Shown piece by piece: positions 1 through 6,634 of a stretch of DNA of 12,442 nt. The stretch is from PHET01 sp038202795 (GTDB lineage: Bacteria; Actinomycetota; Coriobacteriia; Anaerosomatales; PHET01). The position numbers were made by a program, and so were the translations under genes. Every line of letters begins with the position of its first letter. Position 1 is the stretch's first letter. Location of the stretch: assembly GCA_038202795.1 (NCBI GenBank), contig JBBREQ010000069.1, forward strand, positions 1 through 12,442, read 5' to 3'. The notes below the pieces were generated by a model. It made no database searches and was not told where the DNA came from. It saw only the letters and a list, made by a program, of their open reading frames with translations.

Positions 1-90
1 AATCCCACCGAATGCGGCCACGTGCTGACATCACCGTGGCCGAACTGCTACCCACTGCTGGCGCCCGAGTGCCTGCTGGAAGTACGATGA
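1..90 (+). CDS. C-terminal end of a possible gene, cut by the window edge
   Basis: Frame 1 is open from the first base to a TGA at 88-90 and gives 29 residues containing three cysteines (ending LLEVR). About 70% of third codon positions are G or C, better than in the competing frame over the same bases, which suggests this frame is coding. Its stop overlaps the ATG of the next small ORF as ATGA, a common sign of translational coupling. I do not recognise the protein. The piece is short, so chance openness cannot be excluded. The frame 3 ORF is also open from the window edge and could instead be one longer gene running through this segment. Confidence 0.35.
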   Translation, partial: NPTECGHVLTSPWPNCYPLLAPECLLEVR

Positions 91-326
91 TCACGCTGAT
101 GAAAGGCGATGCGATGTCGTGCTACCTGCTACACATGATCGAGATGCCAGAGCAAGATCCCTACCGTGACCCGGAACTCAAGGACCTGGTCGGCGAGTTC
201 CCCCGTCTGTTCTGCGCTCAGTGCTCGCCACCCCGGTCGCTTACTCCCGGCGAGAGCGCTCGCTGTCTTGACCGGGCGGCTCCCTGCTGGAAACCATCCG
301 GTCAGATCTGTCCCGACACCACCTAG
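87..326 (+). CDS. Small cysteine-containing ORF, 79 aa, unknown
   Basis: The ORF begins at ATG 87 within an ATGA overlap with the preceding frame and ends at TAG 324-326. It encodes 79 residues with six cysteines: one near residue 11, a CAQC pair in the middle, and three in the last third. The middle part (EMPEQDPYRDPELKDLVGEF) has the composition of a real soluble protein, and G/C-rich third positions support coding from 87 onward more than from the in-frame ATG at 12. Its stop overlaps the stop of lgt on the other strand in the shared tetramer CTAG (323-326). No family is recognised and no clear ribosome binding site is seen, so coupling to the upstream gene would be needed. It may be a decayed remnant. 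Confidence 0.4.
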   Translation: MITLMKGDAMSCYLLHMIEMPEQDPYRDPELKDLVGEFPRLFCAQCSPPRSLTPGESARCLDRAAPCWKPSGQICPDTT

Positions 327-1150
327 CCTCGCGGCGCCCGCCCTTGCTGCTGGAGCCCCCGTCGGCGCGCTTCCACTACGAGCCACAGGCCCCCGACCAC
401 CATCGGTGCGCTGAGAAGCATTCCCATAGTGAGCCAGCCCCCGGCGAGAAACCCCAGCTGCACGTCAGGCTCGCGCACGGACTCTATGAGCATGCGGGAG
501 ATACCGTACAGGGTCAGAAGCCAGCCCAAGAGCTCCCCGCGAGGCCGAGGCGGAAGCCTCCATGCCAACCAGAGAACAACGACAAAGAGCACCAGACCCT
601 CAAGCAGCGCCTCATACAGCTGTGACGGGTGCCTGGGTAGCGGTCCGCCCGTAGGAAACACCATGCCCCAAGGCGCGGTTGTCACTCGACCCCAGAGTTC
701 GCCATTCACGAAGTTCGCAAGGCGGCCCAGGCCGATTCCGATGGGTGCACCCACAACGCCCAGGTCGCACACGGTGAGCCACGGTATTCCCATGGTGCGC
801 GCAACGACCAGACCGGCGATAAGGATGCCGGCGAGGCCCCCGTGAAACGACATTCCCCCGTCCCACAGCGCGATGATTCTGGCAGGCTGCTCAAGATAGT
901 AGCTGCTCCCATACAGCAGCACGTAGCCCAGCCGCCCACCGACCATGACTCCGATGACCGCCGCAAGCATGATGTTCAGTACGTCGTCATCGGTCAGACC
1001 GAGTTTCCAGCGACCTGCAAGGCTTCGGAGAAGAAGTCCGCCCATCAAGAAGCCGACCAAGTATGCAAGGCCGTACCAGTGTACGGACAACGGACCGACC
1101 CGAAATGCAACGGGATCGATCTGGGGATAGGCGATGGTTGCGAGTATCAA
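323..1150 (-). CDS. lgt: Prolipoprotein diacylglyceryl transferase Lgt
   Basis: Lgt is an inner-membrane enzyme that transfers diacylglycerol from phosphatidylglycerol to the lipobox cysteine of prolipoproteins, the first step of lipoprotein maturation. The 275-residue product has the family's multi-spanning hydrophobic pattern. The Lgt signature is present (GRLANFVNGELWG, 142-154) with Arg143, Asn146 and Glu151. The essential His103 lies in SFHGGLAG, and Tyr26 in HWYGL; His103, Arg143 and Glu151 even match E. coli numbering. A conserved VREPDVQLG segment follows near 225-233. The start is TTG at 1148-1150, two bases after the lemA stop (TAG-AC-TTG). No strong ribosome binding site is seen, so translation is probably coupled to lemA. 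The first ten residues are the least certain part. Family assignment is very secure; start choice is moderately secure. Confidence 0.96.
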   Translation of the reverse strand: MILATIAYPQIDPVAFRVGPLSVHWYGLAYLVGFLMGGLLLRSLAGRWKLGLTDDDVLNIMLAAVIGVMVGGRLGYVLLYGSSYYLEQPARIIALWDGGMSFHGGLAGILIAGLVVARTMGIPWLTVCDLGVVGAPIGIGLGRLANFVNGELWGRVTTAPWGMVFPTGGPLPRHPSQLYEALLEGLVLFVVVLWLAWRLPPRPRGELLGWLLTLYGISRMLIESVREPDVQLGFLAGGWLTMGMLLSAPMVVGGLWLVVEARRRGLQQQGRAPRG

Positions 1151-1152
1151 GT

Positions 1153-1710
1153 CTAGAACTGGATCTTGGGAGCTTCGTCAGCTGCGGGTTCGGCCTCGAA
1201 GTACTCGCGCTGCGTGAAGCCGAACATGCCCGCAAGCAGATTCGCGGGAAACGTCTGGATGCCCGTGTTGAAGCTCATGACCGAGTCGTTGTAGAACTGG
1301 CGAGCGTAGGCGATCTTCTGCTCGATCTCCGTGAGCTTCTGCGAGAGGTCCATGAACGCCGGAGCCGCCTTCAGATCCGGATACGCCTCTGCAATCGCGA
1401 ACAGAGAACGCAACGCCCCTGTCAGCATGTTGTCCGCTTGCGCCTGCTCTGCCACCCCCGTAGCGGTCGTGGCCATATTCCGGGCCTGAATGACCCGTTC
1501 GAGCGTCTCTTTCTCATGCGAGGCGTAGCCTTTGACTGTCTCTAACAAGTTGGGGATCAGATCATAGCGCTGCTTGAGCTGAACCTCGATCTGGGCCCAT
1601 GCATTGTCAACACGGTTACGCAAAACCACCAGTCGGTTGAACAGCGCGACAACGGCGAGCGCGACCACAACGACAATCGCACCCGCACCCAAACAGATGA
1701 ATGAGCTCAT
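1153..1710 (-). CDS. lemA: LemA family membrane-anchored protein
   Basis: LemA proteins have one N-terminal membrane helix and a helical domain on the far side of the membrane; their biochemical role is not settled. The 185-residue product has a hydrophobic segment at about residues 4-25 (IVVVVALAVVALF). The family hallmark follows: VDNAWAQIEVQLKQRYDLIP and then NLLETVKGYASHEKETLE. Later come AEAYPDLKA and YNDSVMSFN, also typical of the family. The ATG at 1708-1710 is preceded by a strong GAGGAGG-type ribosome binding site at 1715-1723. The gene lies just upstream of lgt with two bases between them, so the two are very likely co-transcribed. This differs from the frequent lemA-htpX pairing. 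It diverges from the rhomboid gene across 110 bases. Confidence 0.95.
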   Translation of the reverse strand: MSSFICLGAGAIVVVVALAVVALFNRLVVLRNRVDNAWAQIEVQLKQRYDLIPNLLETVKGYASHEKETLERVIQARNMATTATGVAEQAQADNMLTGALRSLFAIAEAYPDLKAAPAFMDLSQKLTEIEQKIAYARQFYNDSVMSFNTGIQTFPANLLAGMFGFTQREYFEAEPAADEAPKIQF

Positions 1711-1743
1711 TTGACTCCTCCTCGGCCGGAGCGAATCTCCGGT

Positions 1744-1753
1744 GCGCTAGACT
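1744..1753 (+). promoter_or_regulatory. Possible -10 element (GCGCTAGACT) upstream of the rhomboid gene
   Basis: TAGACT at 1748-1753 fits TANNNT, and the nine bases CGCTAGACT recur at two other plus-strand gene starts (4176-4184 and 7010-7018). No good -35 is visible. It lies 67 bases before the TTG start, farther than the other two copies, so a nearer element such as TAAGCT at 1787-1792 may serve instead. Confidence 0.3.
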
Positions 1754-1820
1754 CGAACAGCATCAATCGTAGCACTCGCCGCGCGCTAAGCTAAAACGTC
1801 GACCCCACAAGGATGACCGC

Positions 1821-2543
1821 TTGATCCCTCTGCGCGCCGAGAAGCGCTTCGCCGGACTTTCGCTTGCCGTGTGGGCTGTCGCAGCCCTGTGCCTGGCCGC
1901 GCTTGCAAGGCTGTCATGGCTTTCTGATACCCGAGCACTGCCCATAATCGATGCGCTCGCCGTGGTTCCGCGTCGGCTGTTGGCGGCCCCCTCCGACCCG
2001 GCCCAACTGATCACACTCGTCAGCGGGATCTTTCTGCATGCTGGGTGGATCCATCTCCTGTCGAACCTCCTGTTCTTGCTCGTGTTCGGTCCCGCTGTCC
2101 AGGCACGATTGGGGTGGAGAGGCTTCCTGGGGTTGTATCTTGCATCCGGTGTCGCGGGCGCGCTCGCATTCGCGATCACGCATCCCCAGTCCACGGCACC
2201 GCTCCTGGGGGCAAGCGGGGCGATTGCGGGCGTTTTGGGAGCACACCTCGTCTTGGAGCCTCGCGCCCGTATCACCACGCTGGTTCCGGTGTTCGTCATG
2301 TTCGAGATCGCGTCACTGCCCGCAGCGTTCGTCATCGCCGTGTGGTTCGTGCTGCAGATTGCCTCCAACGTCGCCCCCGTGGTCCCCCAATCGGGCACCA
2401 ACAGCATCGCCTGGATAGCGCACATCGCAGGATTCGTCACGGGGCTCGTGTTGGCTACCCCGCTGGGGGTTCGTTCCGGCCTAGCTGCCAGGCGGCGTGG
2501 CACATCGAGCGCCAACTCACGGAGCAAGAGACGCGCAGACTAG
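1821..2543 (+). CDS. Rhomboid family intramembrane serine protease
   Basis: Rhomboid proteases cleave transmembrane substrates inside the bilayer with a Ser-His dyad. The 240-residue product has several hydrophobic helices. The nucleophile motif GASG is at 130-133 (Ser132), and the catalytic His201 lies in AWIAHIAGF. The oxyanion/loop motif HAGWIHLLSN is at 73-82, with His78 and Asn82 conserved. The N-terminus MIPLR is typical of this subfamily. The start is TTG at 1821: the ATG at 1813 runs into a stop after three codons, and an AAGGA ribosome binding site (1809-1813) sits seven bases before the TTG. The basic, serine-rich C-terminus after residue 217 is probably cytoplasmic. The gene is tail to tail with the next gene, nine bases apart. 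The substrate is unknown. Confidence 0.93.
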   Translation: MIPLRAEKRFAGLSLAVWAVAALCLAALARLSWLSDTRALPIIDALAVVPRRLLAAPSDPAQLITLVSGIFLHAGWIHLLSNLLFLLVFGPAVQARLGWRGFLGLYLASGVAGALAFAITHPQSTAPLLGASGAIAGVLGAHLVLEPRARITTLVPVFVMFEIASLPAAFVIAVWFVLQIASNVAPVVPQSGTNSIAWIAHIAGFVTGLVLATPLGVRSGLAARRRGTSSANSRSKRRAD

Positions 2544-2552
2544 CGGGATCGA

Positions 2553-2927
2553 TCAGGAGCGCGCGGGCGAGTCCATCTCGGCAAGGGCATCATCGACGCA
2601 CTCGATCTGGCTCAGCTGCCGACGGAAGTACTCACAGTACGCGTCAGCGCGCACCTCATCCGCAGCAGCTCCCTGCGCGACAGGCGCGACTTCGACGGCT
2701 ATGACTTCGATGCCGCTTCGCTGAGTGAGTTCAGGAACTTCCGCGAGGGCTTCGATGGCCGCGAGCAGAAACGCAGGGACGATCGCCGTGACGGTCACCT
2801 GCGTGCCACAGTGGGGGCAGACAAACGCGATATCGGCTCGGTCAGAATCCCGGAGAACGACAGTCTCGATGTCCTCGAGACCGACCTCAACAGGCCCGTC
2901 GATGGGGCAGGTTATGGTGAACTCCAT
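2553..2927 (-). CDS. Small soluble protein with CxxC motif, probable metal site
   Basis: The likely start is ATG at 2925-2927, giving 124 residues, because a GGAGG ribosome binding site lies eight bases upstream (2936-2940). An in-frame start at 2987 would run through that site. The N-terminal third is beta-rich and carries CPIDG (Cys7) and FVCPHCG (Cys37, Cys40), resembling half of a zinc ribbon; only three cysteines are in this part. The second half is helical and acidic, with isolated Cys98 and Cys110 and no membrane segment. I do not recognise a named family. A TACAAT -10-like element lies about 30 bases upstream of the start. Convergent with the rhomboid gene and divergent from azlC, it appears to be a single-gene unit. 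Confidence 0.8.
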   Translation of the reverse strand: MEFTITCPIDGPVEVGLEDIETVVLRDSDRADIAFVCPHCGTQVTVTAIVPAFLLAAIEALAEVPELTQRSGIEVIAVEVAPVAQGAAADEVRADAYCEYFRRQLSQIECVDDALAEMDSPARS

Positions 2928-2962
2928 GGTCTCTGCCTCCGCTCTCGATCGCGGTCGCACCC

Positions 2963-2968
2963 ATTGTA
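2963..2968 (-). promoter_or_regulatory. Likely -10 element (TACAAT) of the CxxC protein gene
   Basis: Read on the minus strand this is TACAAT, five of six matches to TATAAT. Transcription would start near 2956, leaving a leader of about 29 bases that contains the GGAGG site. No clear -35 hexamer at 16-18 bases is visible. Confidence 0.4.
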
Positions 2969-3037
2969 CCGCGGCACGATATGCCACGGTTCACTCGCCT
3001 GAGTGCAGCTCCGCAAGAACCACGCCACCGTGCTACC

Positions 3038-3814
3038 ATGCCCGGCATGCCCAGAACCGGTGAAATCACGACCAACCCGATCGCCACGCACCCGCAGCGC
3101 CATGCCGCCTTGCACGCGAGCCGCGCTGCGCGCTTCAGGCGCGGAACCCGACTCGGCCTCCCCATCTTCCTAGGGTATATGCCGGTAGGTGCGGCCTTCG
3201 GTGTCCTCGCTCGCACACTGGGCTTCTCGGTATTCCAAGCGCTTGTGTGTTCAGCCACCGCCTTGGCGGGTGCAGGACAGTTCATCGCCCTGTCCCTCTT
3301 ATCGGGTGGAGCGAGCGCATTGATGACCGTTTTCGCGACATCTGTGGTCAACCTGCGCTACGTGCTCTTTGGCACAACCCTGTCTCCCCACCTTCGCGGG
3401 GTTCGCCCCTCTGTGATGTCATGGCTGGCGTTTACACTCACCGACGAGACGTTCGCCGTCAATGTCGCGGACCGCCGGGAAGGACTGTCCACGCCTGCCT
3501 CCATGGCGGGCGCGGGCGCGATTGCCTGGTGCGGGTGGGTCCTGGGCACGGGAATCGGCGCGGCAGGCGCCGGTTGGATCGGCGACCCCAGCAGATGGGG
3601 GCTGGAGTTCGCGATGCCCGCGATGTTCGCGGCCCTGTTCGTCGCGCTGGCCGAAACCCGCACCCATGCCTATGTCGGCCTTCTTGCCGGCGCAGTCGCG
3701 CTTTCGCTGCCCCTCATGGCGCGCGTGGGCCTGTCCGTCTCTCCAAGTTGGTTCGTTGTGATCTCCACGGTCGTCTCGGCAAGCATTGCGGCGGTGGTGT
3801 TCGATGAACGGTGA
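3038..3814 (+). CDS. azlC: AzlC family branched-chain amino acid permease, large subunit
   Basis: AzlC with AzlD forms a two-component exporter-type permease first linked to branched-chain amino acids (azaleucine resistance). The 258-residue product carries the family core GYMPVGAAFGVLARTLGFS, followed by SATALAGAGQF, NLRYVLFGTTLSP and a segment containing TDETFAV, spread over multiple hydrophobic helices. The start is uncertain. ATG at 3038 and ATG at 3047 are both possible and neither has a ribosome binding site. TACCAT at 3034-3039 could be a -10 giving a leaderless message from 3047. The ATG at 2981 would add an atypical polar extension. The gene overlaps azlD by 11 bases. The basic N-terminal tail before the first helix is longer than in many relatives. 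The transported substrate is inferred from the family only. Confidence 0.92.
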   Translation: MPGMPRTGEITTNPIATHPQRHAALHASRAARFRRGTRLGLPIFLGYMPVGAAFGVLARTLGFSVFQALVCSATALAGAGQFIALSLLSGGASALMTVFATSVVNLRYVLFGTTLSPHLRGVRPSVMSWLAFTLTDETFAVNVADRREGLSTPASMAGAGAIAWCGWVLGTGIGAAGAGWIGDPSRWGLEFAMPAMFAALFVALAETRTHAYVGLLAGAVALSLPLMARVGLSVSPSWFVVISTVVSASIAAVVFDER

Positions 3815-4142
3815 GCTTACACAGACGACCATTTGGGCGGTTATCGCCGGGATGGCTGCGGCCAACTTCATCCTGCGGTTCACTCCGATAGCTGTTCTGT
3901 CGCGTGTCGAGCTTCATCCGATACTGCTGCGCTGGTTGTCCTTCGTCCCCATCAGCGTCATGGGCGCGCTGGTTGCCAGCGAGGTCCTGCGCCCCGGCAA
4001 CGCATGGCAGCCGCCTCTCATGAACCCGGGGTTGTACGCGGCGGTTCTGACCGCACTGGTGTACCGTTTCTCGCGCAGCTTTCTAGGCGCAACACTCACT
4101 GGCATGGTGGCCTTTGTGCTTCTCCGTGCCCTGATGAGCTAG
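3804..4142 (+). CDS. azlD: AzlD family branched-chain amino acid transport small subunit
   Basis: AzlD is the small membrane partner of AzlC. The 112-residue product has three to four hydrophobic segments and the family-like stretches FILRFTPIAVLSR, LRWLSFVPISVMGALVA and YAAVLTALVYRFSRSFLGATLTG split across the middle and end. The ATG at 3804 lies inside the end of azlC (11-base overlap including the azlC stop), with a weak GGCGGTGG upstream, so it is almost certainly translated by coupling. The ATG at 3786 would add six residues and is less likely. The azlC-azlD order and overlap are typical and strengthen both calls. Confidence 0.92.
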   Translation: MNGELTQTTIWAVIAGMAAANFILRFTPIAVLSRVELHPILLRWLSFVPISVMGALVASEVLRPGNAWQPPLMNPGLYAAVLTALVYRFSRSFLGATLTGMVAFVLLRALMS

Positions 4143-4147
4143 GGGCA

Positions 4148-4173
4148 GACAGGCTTCCCGCGGGCTGTCGTTT
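4148..4173 (+). terminator. Weak hairpin after azlD, possible terminator
   Basis: GACAG (4148-4152) pairs with CTGTC (4165-4169) around a GC-rich interior, and GTTT follows. It starts six bases after the azlD stop. The stem is short and the T run is only three bases, so this is a weak candidate. Confidence 0.3.
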
Positions 4174-4174
4174 C

Positions 4175-4184
4175 ACGCTAGACT
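4175..4184 (+). promoter_or_regulatory. Likely -10 element (ACGCTAGACT) of the DUF1015 gene
   Basis: TAGACT at 4179-4184 is preceded by ACGC, a ten-base string identical to 7009-7018 before the FAD oxidoreductase gene. Transcription would begin near 4191, about 55 bases before the preferred start. No recognisable -35 hexamer is present. Confidence 0.45.
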
Positions 4185-4245
4185 ACCCGCACCGCAACCC
4201 TGACTGATGGCCGACCACGCGCCGCGCAAGAGGAGCCACACTACC

Positions 4246-5544
4246 ATGGCCCATGTCCGCCCATTCGCCGCATGGCGCTACGCTAGCTCCCACGCCGACA
4301 TCACGCCGCTTGTCGCACCCCCTTATGACGTGATCGGCGATGTCCAGCGTGCGGCGCTTCTCGCCGGCGACCCGCGCAACGTGGTCGCGCTTGAACTGCC
4401 TGAAGGCTCCACCGACCCGGCGCTCCCCGGCAATCGCTACGAGACCGGCAAGCTCACCTGGGACCGGTGGCGCAACACCGGAGTGCTGATTCAAGACACG
4501 GTGCCGGCGCTCTATGCGCTCGAACAGCACTACACCCTCGACGGGGACCCCGTGCGCAGGCGTGCTTTCGTCGTCGAGGTGGGGCTCGAGCCGTTCTCGG
4601 CGGGTATCGTAATTCCCCACGAGCGTACCTTGCCCAAGGCCCTTGGTGACCGCTTCAACCTCACCGTCGCGACAGGCGCCAACCTGAGTCAGGTATTCGG
4701 CCTTTTCGACGATCCGGAACGCGCAACCGACCCCATGTTCGAAGCCGCGATGTCCGGTGAGCCTGTGGCGACTGCCGTTGACGCCGACGGGGTCCGGAGC
4801 ACGCTTTGGGCCGCGACGGATCCCGCACTCGCCCTACAACTCGGATCGTTCATGTCTGACCGCAGCATCTTCATCGCCGACGGTCACCACCGCTACACCA
4901 CCGCGCTGGCCTACCGGGACGTCCGACGCAAGAGCGCCGAGCGGAGCTCCAGCTCGCAGAGCGAACCCGCCTATGACTTCGTGCTTATGGCTCTGGTCAA
5001 CATGGACGATCCAGATCTGGTAGTGCTCCCCACTCACCGCGTAGCGGACGCTCCGGGCCTTTTTGATGCAGCCGCGTTCACCGCTGCTCTTGCAGGCTCG
5101 TTCGATCTGAGTGCGGTGAGCCTGAGCGACTCAGCCCAAGCGCTCGAGACGCAGGACGCCCCTAGGTTCCTGGTGAAGACGCGCGGTGATGGGCCGCTGC
5201 TCCTCGCCACACTTCGCAGCGATGTCGATCTCGATGCCGCTCTGCCCATCGCGCGCTCCAAAGCGTGGAAGTCCCTCGATGTAGCGGTGTTGCAGGAGCT
5301 GGTGCTCAACCCGCTGCTCGACATCCATCCCGACCGGCCGGAGACACTCGATCGTCTGAGGTTCATCAAAGATGCTCACGAAGCGTTGGGCGCTGTGTCT
5401 GAACACGATGTCGCCTTCGTACTGCGGCCCACACGGATGGAGCAGCTGAGGTCGGTGGCGCTCGCGGGCGAGACGATGCCCCAGAAGAGCACGTACTTCT
5501 ACCCCAAGCTACTCTCAGGCCTGGTATTCCGCTCCGCGGAGTAG
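4246..5544 (+). CDS. DUF1015 family protein, unknown function
   Basis: This is a conserved bacterial and archaeal family without a firmly assigned activity. The 432-residue product shows its recurrent motifs in order: IRPF-like VRPFAAWRY at the N-terminus, APPYDV (25-30), HERTLPK (125-131), ADGHHRY (211-217), LPTHR (261-265) and YFYPKLLSGLV close to the C-terminus. The run of Asp, His and Arg residues in ADGHHRYTTA looks like an active or ligand site. I chose ATG 4246 because AGGAG (4231-4235) lies ten bases upstream and the family normally starts just before the VRPF motif. ATG 4207 would add 13 residues with no such support. A serine-rich linker lies near 230-240. It is tail to tail with the endonuclease III-like gene, 11 bases apart, and seems to be transcribed alone. 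It has no signal peptide or membrane segment. Confidence 0.9.
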   Translation: MAHVRPFAAWRYASSHADITPLVAPPYDVIGDVQRAALLAGDPRNVVALELPEGSTDPALPGNRYETGKLTWDRWRNTGVLIQDTVPALYALEQHYTLDGDPVRRRAFVVEVGLEPFSAGIVIPHERTLPKALGDRFNLTVATGANLSQVFGLFDDPERATDPMFEAAMSGEPVATAVDADGVRSTLWAATDPALALQLGSFMSDRSIFIADGHHRYTTALAYRDVRRKSAERSSSSQSEPAYDFVLMALVNMDDPDLVVLPTHRVADAPGLFDAAAFTAALAGSFDLSAVSLSDSAQALETQDAPRFLVKTRGDGPLLLATLRSDVDLDAALPIARSKAWKSLDVAVLQELVLNPLLDIHPDRPETLDRLRFIKDAHEALGAVSEHDVAFVLRPTRMEQLRSVALAGETMPQKSTYFYPKLLSGLVFRSAE

Positions 5545-5555
5545 TGCGCGACCGG

Positions 5556-6329
5556 CTAGCGGGGCCGCCGTGTGCCAACGCCCGCTACGTCGAACTCGAT
5601 TCGCCGCGGGCACACCTCCGCAAGCCGACACGCATCGCAGCGGGGGGCCCGGGGCCTGCAACTCTCACGGCCGATGAGCCAGGCGGGCAGGTCGAGAGTG
5701 CCGGGCGATTCAGGACAGATTGATCTCGCCACCGCCTCAATGGCTTCTCGGGTATCGACATCGACGAGCCCCGAACGCAAGAACACCCGTCTGACCTGAA
5801 CGTCGTAGGCGACCTGTCCACACTCTCGTCCCGACAGTTTCACACCGAAGTGCCGAGTCAGGATCTCGGTGGCCATCACCGCCTTCTTGCGGCCGATGCC
5901 CTGAAAGCTGTTCAGCCGCTCGGTGACCTCGAGCACGTGTGCGCCGGGTGGCCAGATGCAGGCGGCATCGGACCCGTACTCGTCAACCAGACGTTGCGCC
6001 GCGCTCACGATCCAGCGCGGCAGAGTCTCTTTGAAGCGGTGAAGCATCGGGTGAAGCTGCAGCGCAGCACGAACCTCGGCAGGGTGCGTAGACAGGTAGC
6101 CGGGATCGAGCGTGCCGAGTCGCTCCTGAAGCCGGTAGGGACCCGACCACGCACGCTCGGCGGAAATGCCCTGTGTGAACAGCACTCCCAAGAGAAACGC
6201 GTTAGCGTCGCGCAGCAGCACGTCGGCATCGGGATTCCCCGTGAACGAGTCGCCGACCTGCGCCGCGCCCTCGAGCTCAAGCTCGCGGCCGTACGCCAGC
6301 AGGGCGCTCGCAACATCCGAAACGCCCAC
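5556..6329 (-). CDS. Endonuclease III-like DNA glycosylase/lyase with [4Fe-4S] cluster
   Basis: This is a HhH-GPD superfamily base-excision repair protein, probably acting on damaged bases or abasic sites. The 257-residue product has the helix-hairpin-helix FQGIGRKKA (142-150), with Lys148 aligning with the catalytic Lys120 of E. coli Nth. YDVQVRRV follows, where Asp176 aligns with catalytic Asp138. It ends in the cluster loop Cys224, Cys231, Cys234, Cys240, spaced C-x6-C-x2-C-x5-C exactly as in Nth. It differs from canonical Nth in Gln instead of the usual His after the Asp motif, in VMAT replacing TANV after the Lys, and in about 40 extra residues, so its substrate may differ. The GTG start at 6327-6329 directly follows the TAG of the 72-residue upstream gene, implying coupled translation. 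No strong ribosome binding site of its own is seen. Confidence 0.88.
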   Translation of the reverse strand: MGVSDVASALLAYGRELELEGAAQVGDSFTGNPDADVLLRDANAFLLGVLFTQGISAERAWSGPYRLQERLGTLDPGYLSTHPAEVRAALQLHPMLHRFKETLPRWIVSAAQRLVDEYGSDAACIWPPGAHVLEVTERLNSFQGIGRKKAVMATEILTRHFGVKLSGRECGQVAYDVQVRRVFLRSGLVDVDTREAIEAVARSICPESPGTLDLPAWLIGRESCRPRAPRCDACRLAEVCPRRIEFDVAGVGTRRPR

Positions 6330-6548
6330 CTACCTGAGCACTGATCCACGCTTGATCTTGTGTATCAGAACCTCGCGCTCCTCTGCGGTGTAGGCGTCAG
6401 CCAGCGTGTCGTAGGCTTTGACCCGTGACGACAGCATCCGACCGTTGGCGAGGCGGTGCATCGCGTACAAGAACCACGTGATCGATCCCGCAACGAACAG
6501 CTCGCGAACCAGTCCGTGCACGGTCAACTCGTTGTCGTAGTACTCCAT
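6330..6548 (-). CDS. Small protein of 72 aa, coupled to the endonuclease III-like gene
   Basis: The start is ATG at 6546-6548, with AAAGGA (6557-6562) eight bases upstream; an in-frame start at 6635 lacks this support. The product begins MEYYDNELTVHGLVRELF. It has a mildly hydrophobic, aromatic segment at about residues 12-30 and then a charged helical C-terminal half (TAEEREVLIHKIKRG). It has no cysteines and no motif I can name. The stop abuts the GTG of the repair gene with no intervening base, so the two are made from one message, probably in linked amounts. That context hints at a partner or accessory of the repair enzyme, but it could equally be unrelated. The good ribosome binding site supports its reality. 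Confidence 0.75.
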   Translation of the reverse strand: MEYYDNELTVHGLVRELFVAGSITWFLYAMHRLANGRMLSSRVKAYDTLADAYTAEEREVLIHKIKRGSVLR

Positions 6549-6576
6549 GGGGCAGGTCCTTTCACCGTACTTGGAC

Positions 6577-6592
6577 CGCGCCGTATGGCGCG
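6577..6592. other. Perfect 6-bp inverted repeat between two minus-strand genes
   Basis: CGCGCC, a four-base loop GTAT, then GGCGCG. It lies in the 86-base gap between the eight-cysteine gene and the 72-residue gene. No T run follows on either strand, so a terminator is not supported; it might be an operator or an mRNA hairpin. Confidence 0.3.
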
Positions 6593-6634
6593 CCCTGACA
6601 CGATGATTCCCCTTAGGACCCCATGCCGGGCGCA

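Noticed and set aside
1151..1157. CTAGACT on the minus strand at the lemA/lgt junction as a promoter of lgt
   Set aside because: The hexamer overlaps the lgt TTG itself, so transcription would start inside lgt; the match comes from the lemA stop codon.
1763..2527. Long minus-strand ORF (254 codons) opposite the rhomboid gene
   Set aside because: The plus-strand frame carries the full rhomboid catalytic motifs; the antisense frame has no recognisable domain and is a product of GC-rich codon use.
6577..6592. 6-bp hairpin as a terminator of the eight-cysteine gene
   Set aside because: The stem is short and there is no T run on either strand; kept only as an inverted repeat.
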